In this document: positions 58,334-64,000 of the stretch, one piece after another
Numbering within the stretch: the first letter of the stretch is position 1
Layout of the letters: each line of letters begins with the position of its first letter
Assembly: GCA_029261195.1 (NCBI GenBank)
Contig: JAJDBU010000075.1
Location: 1-64,000 of the forward strand
Length of the DNA stretch: 64,000 nt
Direction of reading: 5' to 3'
From: Nitrospirota bacterium
GTDB lineage: Bacteria; Nitrospirota; Nitrospiria; SBBL01; JAADHI01
Translations under genes and position numbers: made by a program
Notes under the pieces: generated by a model
Database searches by the model: none
What the model was told of the DNA's origin: nothing
Seen by the model: only the letters and a program-made list of their open reading frames with translations

Positions 58334-58736
58334 TGTTTATGTCTCCTGAATATGTTATCAGCGCTTAAGCTGACGAAATGTCCAAAGTCATCTAAACTAA
58401 CAAGAAAGAGTGAGTGCAACTTACTTTTTCTGTCCTCTTTAATACTCTGGATCATGGGAAGTATCGCACAACAGCAATTAAAGGTCAACACGTGACAATC
58501 CGCCGATTCCAAAGTATTTTTGACGATGCTTATTTGCCTTCTCCTAAAGGATCTGCCCTTCGTTTTCTGTTAAAGTGCCATAATATAAAACAGATCAAGA
58601 AACCGGAGAAGAACTTAGGAAAAAATCGGCAAAAAAACAGAACGAAAGGAAGGCCTACAGATGCCTCCTCTCGAAAAACGAATATTGCACTTAAAACGGA
58701 CAGCGTGCTAAAATTCTCTTAATTATTCAGCGTCTT

Positions 58737-59051
58737 ATGGAGGGGAACATGTCGACCGAATCTCTAGCTTCTGCAAAAGCCGAACAAGAGGCCACACAGG
58801 AAATTCCACCTGTCAACTTTAGTTCTTTCATCCTGTCTTTGGCGACATCAGCACTCATCCATATCGGGGAACAGGCCAATCCGGCAACAGGAATAAAACA
58901 GGTCGATCTTCCGAATGCCAGACAGGTCATTGACCTCTTGGTGCTACTCAAAGAAAAGACTGCGGGCAATCTGAATCAGGAAGAAGGCAATTTGATTTCG
59001 CAACTGCTCTATACCTTGAGAATGAAAATCATCGCCTTAGAAAAGAAATAG
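58737..59051 (+). CDS. DUF1844 family protein (ATG likely 58749)
   Basis: NFSSFILSLATSALIHIGEQANPATGIKQVDLPNARQVIDLLVLLKEKTAGNLNQEEGNLISQLLYTLRMKI. Confidence 0.88.
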   Translation: MEGNMSTESLASAKAEQEATQEIPPVNFSSFILSLATSALIHIGEQANPATGIKQVDLPNARQVIDLLVLLKEKTAGNLNQEEGNLISQLLYTLRMKIIALEKK

Positions 59052-59110
59052 AGACGGAAGTCCAGTCATTCAGCCCTGACAATCATCGTTTCTCCGTGGT
59101 ATAAAACCCC

Positions 59111-62100
59111 ATGTTTGCAAAAAAGTGGGTTCTCTCTGCCTTCATCATTTGTTCTCTCCTTGTCGGCCTTTCCCAGGTTTTTCTTCAGAGTCAATTTGTT
59201 TCAGATAAAATTAAGGGCACAGTCGAGAACAGACTTAAGAAAATTTTAAAAAAAGAAGTGTCGATCGGCCATGTCAGAATCAGTCTTGTTTCAAGTGTTC
59301 TAATTGTTGAAGAGATTGCAATTCACTCCGATTCGACACGACTCTTGCCATTATTCTTTGCAAAAAAGATCCATATTTCCTTCAGTCCCGTCTCTTTTTT
59401 TAAAGAGACGCTCTTTATCAGAAAAATCACGATCGATGACCCTGTATTCTCTTTGAACGCCCAGAATAATTTACAAGGCAATCTAAATACGATGCCGGAC
59501 CTTTCAGGGCCAACAGTCTCACCCTCTCTGGATAAAAACCAAAAACCCTTATCTGTGCCTGTCATGATTCGTTCCATCCGCCTGAAGTCCGGTTCGCTCA
59601 GTTACAAAGGGGGTCAAATGGTGAAAGAGATTTCACTTTTAAATATCAATGGAGAGATCCGTCCAAACTTTGCTATGAGCCATTTTGAGATCGACCTGGT
59701 CGGAAAGGGAGGACATTACGTTCTGGAAGGGATATCGGGAAAGCTTTCGCGGCTTGAAGGTAAAATGTCGATCCAGCCTGAAAAGATCGTTATAAAGCGG
59801 GTGTTGCTTGCTTCAAGTCATGGCAAAATGCTGACAAGCGGTGAAGTCAGGTTAAAAGAAAAAGACCCTTTCGACCTCCAAATTGATCTAGGCTTACCCC
59901 TTGAAAACCTCGACTTCAACAAAATTGTCCGTGGGGACACTTCGATTTTTCATGAAAAACATCTCTCCGGAAACATCCGCTTCATGGGGAAACTTCGCGG
60001 TGACTACCCTGATTTTTCTATTGAAGGAAAGTCGAAGCTGACGAACTTTCAGGTCGGAGATGAAGCAGTCGCTTCTGCTGAGGCCGAGCTTCTTTATCAG
60101 GACGGGGCCATTTCAATCCCTTCGTTTTCGGGAAATATTTTTTCCGGGGCCTTTTCCGGAGTCGCCGAGATCAATATCAAGACAATGTTCGCAAGCACGG
60201 AGGGGAAAGGCAGAAGACCTCTGTTTGTCGTCGCACTGAGCGTAAAGGATCTCCCGCTTTACCCGGTTACGCAGCTGGCCTCAAAAAAGGGAGAGAAAAC
60301 AGCACTCGCCCTACGCGGCATTGCTGCATCTGGTGAGCTTGTGGTGTCAGATATGGGCATCAAAGAGAGACAATTACAGGGTTCAGGTCAGCTTTCATTG
60401 ACACGACAGGCACGTTTTTCACCGACGCTTACAAAAACAGCATCCCCTCTTGTGCGATTGGGCCGTCTTTTTATGAAGGGAGGGCTTCAGTGGGACCTCG
60501 CTAAAGGACACTTGGACTTCTCCCGGGGAAAGCTTTTTTTTCCGGACACCGAAATGCGTTTCGATGGAACCTGGCAGGACTCAGAAGGCCTCACCCTGAA
60601 TGCCGCCCTGAACAGCACTGAAATCCGGACAGTTGCGGAGGCTTTTCATTTTCCTTTAAGTGGTCGGTCTCATGTGAGCGGGGTCTTCAAGGGAGCGCCC
60701 ACAGGGCTGTCCTCCAAAAAAGAACCTTTGCCCGAATTTAAAGGAACAATCAAGCTTCAGAACTGGACGATTTTGAATCAGCCTTTTGCCAAATTGAGTG
60801 CCCATGTTGAGGTCAGGGGAAAGCAGATCCATTTCAAACAAGGCTTGCTCAAAGGTCGATCCAGCGCTTTAAATGGCGATCAGTGGCTGCCGCCTTCTGA
60901 GATTCTCTTTGGAGGTGAACTTCATCTCGACAAGCTGAAATCACCCTATTTTAACTTTCAGACACGCCTGAAGGCAGGTAATGCCCAAGAGGTCTTCGGG
61001 TTTTTTGACTTAAAAATCCCTCTTTACACACTTGCAAGTGGTCGATTAACAATTAATGGACGACCAAAAGACTTCAGTGTAAAAGGAATTTTAAGTTTGT
61101 CGGAGGGCTGGCTCTATGGCGAGCATTTTGACCAGGGGAGCGTCGACCTGACCGTGACTCAGGAAAAGGTACTCCTTCGTGACGCGATTTTTCAGCGAGG
61201 AAAAAGTCGGCTGACAGGAGAAGGCGAGATCGGATACGAACAACACTTCTCGCTCTCGCTCAAAGGCCATAAACTGCGCCTTGAAGAAACAGACTTCCTG
61301 AACCAGCATTTTCCCGATCTTCAGGGAAAGATTGAGTTGAGCGTGGAAGGGGGAGGGCAATTCAAGAAACCCGCTCTACAGTTTCGTGCCCAATTTGAGA
61401 CTCTTCGCTATCATAAGATCAATATGCTCAAAGGCAGCATCCGGGCCGACTGGATCGGTCCGAAAGTGGATTTTAATGCGGCATTCCCGGAAAGACATCT
61501 TTCAATTGTCGGCAGTGTCCATTTGACTCAGGACTATCCATTCGCTTTCCATAGCCGATTTTTAGGTCTGAAAATCGATCATCTATTAAAAGATCGACTT
61601 ACGGAGCCACTCAAAGATATCGCCCTTTTGGCCACCGGGGAATTGACCGGAAAGGGAGAACTTACTCATCTTGATGCACTGAGCTTTTCGGCACAGTTTT
61701 CCGATTTGGCCGCCGATTTCGGAAATTATCAGCTTAAGAATAACGGTCCCCTGAGCCTTGTGGCAAAAGACGGAGTACTCTTGTTCGATCAGGCTTCTTT
61801 TATAGGGCAGAATACTGCACTCACCCTGAACGGCAGTTTAAGCCTGCTAAAACGCTGGGATCTCTTTGTTAAAGGGGAAGCCGATCTTGCCCTGCTGTCT
61901 TACTTTTCCAAAACAATTTCTTCGGGCAGCGGAAAGGCTATCCTCGATCTGAGTGTAACGGACACATGGGAAGCGCCGCGCCTCCGGGGACAGCTGACCC
62001 TGAACTCAGGGAAGGTTCGGATGGCACGCTTGGCTCAGTCGATAGGCATCAATTCCTTGTCCGTCCTTTTCAATGAGCAACAGCTTATTCTTGAAAACAT

Positions 62101-63178
62101 GGAGGGTCAACTCGGAGGGGGACGTTTTCAGCTTGTTGGAAAGGCAAAGATGGCAGGTTTTGCTTTCAGTGCTTTCGGACTCTTCTTAAGCCTTGACCAG
62201 ACACGTGTAATGCTGGCTCCTAATCTCCCTGCCACCCTTTCGGGAGAACTTTTTTTCCAGGGTCAGGAAAAGCAGCAAGTTCTCAAGGGTGATTTGCACT
62301 TATTACGACTGGTCTATGACAAGCAGATTAACCTGAAAACGCTGGTCGGAGATCTCCGTGAAACCGGTGGGGATGTGCTTCCTTCGGAAGATGACCGACT
62401 CGGACAAACCGCGCTTAACATCCATTTCCTGGGAGACCAGGGTCTACGCATTGAAAACAATGTGGCGAAAGCCCCTTTAGGTATTGATCTGTTATTAAAA
62501 GGGACCATCGGGAATCCGATTTTGGTCGGTCGTGTTGATGTGCCGAAAGGAGAGGTCTTTTTTCTAAAAAACACCTTCCGTGTGCTTTCCGGTTCGGTCG
62601 ATTTTTTTAATCCGAAAAAAATCGATCCGACCTTCAATATGGAGGCAAGCACCGAGGTGCGCAATGTCATCACCGATCGAAATTACAAAATTGACTTGAG
62701 TCTATCGGGAACGGTTTCACAGGTCACGCTCAGATTCAATTCTTTCCCGGACCTTCCGGAAGATGACATCCTTGCGCTGCTGGCGATTGGAAAAACCTCT
62801 GCCGATCTTGATCAAGTCAAAGGGGGGGCAGGCACGGAGGCCGGTAATATTGCAGTCGGCGAGTTTTTATCGGAATCGGTTAACGAAATCAGCGGTGTTG
62901 TGGGTGATCCCCTGGAAGAACTGACCGGCGCCCGCTTAAAAGTAGATCCCTATATCAGCGGTACGGATTCCAGGACAACGACAGGAACACGTCTGACCGC
63001 AGAGAAACGACTACTAAAAGATCAACTGCTCGTCATCTATTCCACAACACTTGATCCGAATGAAGAAGATCTGATCAAGATGGTTTATGAGGTCAGCAGG
63101 AACGTCTCATTAATCGGAAACAGAGACGACAGTGGACAGATAGGGGGGGACCTCCGATTCCGATTCGAATTTCGTTAA
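59111..63178 (+). CDS. TamB/DUF490 family translocation and assembly module protein
   Basis: 1355 aa, N-terminal TM, AsmA-like/beta-helical body, C-terminal FNSFPDLPEDDILALLAIGKT...GGDLRFRFEFR. Confidence 0.92.
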   Translation: MFAKKWVLSAFIICSLLVGLSQVFLQSQFVSDKIKGTVENRLKKILKKEVSIGHVRISLVSSVLIVEEIAIHSDSTRLLPLFFAKKIHISFSPVSFFKETLFIRKITIDDPVFSLNAQNNLQGNLNTMPDLSGPTVSPSLDKNQKPLSVPVMIRSIRLKSGSLSYKGGQMVKEISLLNINGEIRPNFAMSHFEIDLVGKGGHYVLEGISGKLSRLEGKMSIQPEKIVIKRVLLASSHGKMLTSGEVRLKEKDPFDLQIDLGLPLENLDFNKIVRGDTSIFHEKHLSGNIRFMGKLRGDYPDFSIEGKSKLTNFQVGDEAVASAEAELLYQDGAISIPSFSGNIFSGAFSGVAEINIKTMFASTEGKGRRPLFVVALSVKDLPLYPVTQLASKKGEKTALALRGIAASGELVVSDMGIKERQLQGSGQLSLTRQARFSPTLTKTASPLVRLGRLFMKGGLQWDLAKGHLDFSRGKLFFPDTEMRFDGTWQDSEGLTLNAALNSTEIRTVAEAFHFPLSGRSHVSGVFKGAPTGLSSKKEPLPEFKGTIKLQNWTILNQPFAKLSAHVEVRGKQIHFKQGLLKGRSSALNGDQWLPPSEILFGGELHLDKLKSPYFNFQTRLKAGNAQEVFGFFDLKIPLYTLASGRLTINGRPKDFSVKGILSLSEGWLYGEHFDQGSVDLTVTQEKVLLRDAIFQRGKSRLTGEGEIGYEQHFSLSLKGHKLRLEETDFLNQHFPDLQGKIELSVEGGGQFKKPALQFRAQFETLRYHKINMLKGSIRADWIGPKVDFNAAFPERHLSIVGSVHLTQDYPFAFHSRFLGLKIDHLLKDRLTEPLKDIALLATGELTGKGELTHLDALSFSAQFSDLAADFGNYQLKNNGPLSLVAKDGVLLFDQASFIGQNTALTLNGSLSLLKRWDLFVKGEADLALLSYFSKTISSGSGKAILDLSVTDTWEAPRLRGQLTLNSGKVRMARLAQSIGINSLSVLFNEQQLILENMEGQLGGGRFQLVGKAKMAGFAFSAFGLFLSLDQTRVMLAPNLPATLSGELFFQGQEKQQVLKGDLHLLRLVYDKQINLKTLVGDLRETGGDVLPSEDDRLGQTALNIHFLGDQGLRIENNVAKAPLGIDLLLKGTIGNPILVGRVDVPKGEVFFLKNTFRVLSGSVDFFNPKKIDPTFNMEASTEVRNVITDRNYKIDLSLSGTVSQVTLRFNSFPDLPEDDILALLAIGKTSADLDQVKGGAGTEAGNIAVGEFLSESVNEISGVVGDPLEELTGARLKVDPYISGTDSRTTTGTRLTAEKRLLKDQLLVIYSTTLDPNEEDLIKMVYEVSRNVSLIGNRDDSGQIGGDLRFRFEFR

Positions 63179-64000
63179 TACGAGTTGCACTGCGAAGTAC
63201 CCTAACAGGGCTTCTCTGTCTTGGTTTTCTCATCTCTGATCTTTGTAAGGGGGCGGTTTTCGCTGTTGGCCCAGTGTCGAATTCCGATTCTGCTTCTGTG
63301 GCGGCGAAGGAGAAAAAAAACCGGGAAGGGGTGATGATCAAAGAGATCCTCTTTAATCAGAGACGCCCCTTTTCAGAGGAGAGACTGCAAGGACTTATCG
63401 GCTTCAAGTCAGGTGACCTTTTTCAGCCACGCTTAATCAGAAAAGCGGTGTCACAGCTTTATGAGACTGGCCAATTTAAAGAGGTCTGGGTCCTTGTCGA
63501 GTCCATTGATGAAAAACGCCTCCGACTGCGATTTCGCTGGCTCGAAAGCCGAAGGCTATCATCCGTCCAGATTTCGGGGAATCGCCACCTGAGCGATAAA
63601 AAGATTTTAAATGCCCTGGGATTATCGCCCGGAGACCGCTTCAGCGAAACAGCCTGGAATCGAGGCCTGGAGAATATCGCATCACTGTATCGTGAACTCG
63701 GATATTTTATCGCAAAAACAGCGTCGCACTTGCGGTCTTCTTCTGATGACAGACAGGGCGTGAATGCTTCCCTTGGGATTCGTGAAGGCACACGTGCCAG
63801 GATTCGCAAAATTTCTTTTCTGGGGGGAAATATTTTTTCCGATTGGAGGCTGCGCTTTAGAATCTACTCAAACAAGGGGGAGTTTTACGATGGCAAACGT
63901 TTAAAGGACGATCTTGAGATTCTGGAAAATTTCTACACAAAAAAAGGTTATGTCAAGGCGATCATCGGCCCGGTCCTTATCGACTATGACGAAGAGATGA
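63157..64000 (+). CDS. BamA/TamA (Omp85)-like outer-membrane protein, N-terminal POTRA part; runs off window; start codon unresolved
   Basis: Manual translation in frame 1 mod 3: ...VALRSTLTGLLCLGFLISDLCKGAVFA...MIKEILFNQRRPFSEERLQGLIGFKSGDLFQPRLIRKAVSQLYETGQFKEVWV...SSVQISGNRHLSDKKILNALGLSPGDRF: consecutive POTRA repeats. Confidence 0.8.
   Translation, partial: MPIRISLIRVALRSTLTGLLCLGFLISDLCKGAVFAVGPVSNSDSASVAAKEKKNREGVMIKEILFNQRRPFSEERLQGLIGFKSGDLFQPRLIRKAVSQLYETGQFKEVWVLVESIDEKRLRLRFRWLESRRLSSVQISGNRHLSDKKILNALGLSPGDRFSETAWNRGLENIASLYRELGYFIAKTASHLRSSSDDRQGVNASLGIREGTRARIRKISFLGGNIFSDWRLRFRIYSNKGEFYDGKRLKDDLEILENFYTKKGYVKAIIGPVLIDYDEEM

Noticed and set aside
58414-58722. 102-aa plus-strand ORF between csp and DUF1844 genes
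   Set aside because: Divergent promoter region of csp; lysine-rich composition, no motif; likely chance ORF.

Overview
The window is a mostly ordinary Gram-negative chromosomal segment. I infer a Nitrospirota- or deltaproteobacteria-like host from gene content only; taxonomy is not proven. Its backbone is a long, almost uninterrupted minus-strand division and cell-wall (dcw) cluster, about 47.7 to 22.6 kb: mraZ-rsmH-ftsL-ftsI-murE-murF-mraY-murD-ftsW-murG-murC-murB-ddl-ftsQ-ftsA-ftsZ-pgeF-yggS-proC-yggT-divIVA-yggU-[small penicillin-binding transpeptidase]-zapB-zapA-[6S RNA]-xseA. Left of it are an RND/MMPL exporter, a diguanylate cyclase, an SLC13 transporter, a beta-barrel / PstS-like / GGDEF-EAL operon, UbiB kinase, a HEAT-repeat lipoprotein, a PilZ protein, lspA-ileS, citrate synthase, a sigma/DUF3619/DUF3106 operon and a cupredoxin-like lipoprotein behind a Fur-like box. 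Right of it are mutS, acs, an Slp-like lipoprotein, three tRNAs, a degraded tRNA-Arg-associated island (truncated integrase, two complementary IS3 fragments, a HigBA/RelE-type TA module with a perfect palindromic operator, a truncated epimerase start), a cold-shock protein, DUF1844, TamB and a partial BamA/TamA-type gene. Features missing from the ORF track that I could support: a 6S RNA gene, a 52-aa DUF4177-like ORF, four 10-bp-phased MraZ boxes, a Fur-like box, a TA operator palindrome, several terminators and the 3' BamA/TamA-like CDS. I found no CRISPR array, BGC or clearly novel defence system. The best second-look items are the 6S RNA, the MraZ operator occupying the leader, the IS/TA island architecture and the three-gene phosphate-binding/c-di-GMP operon.
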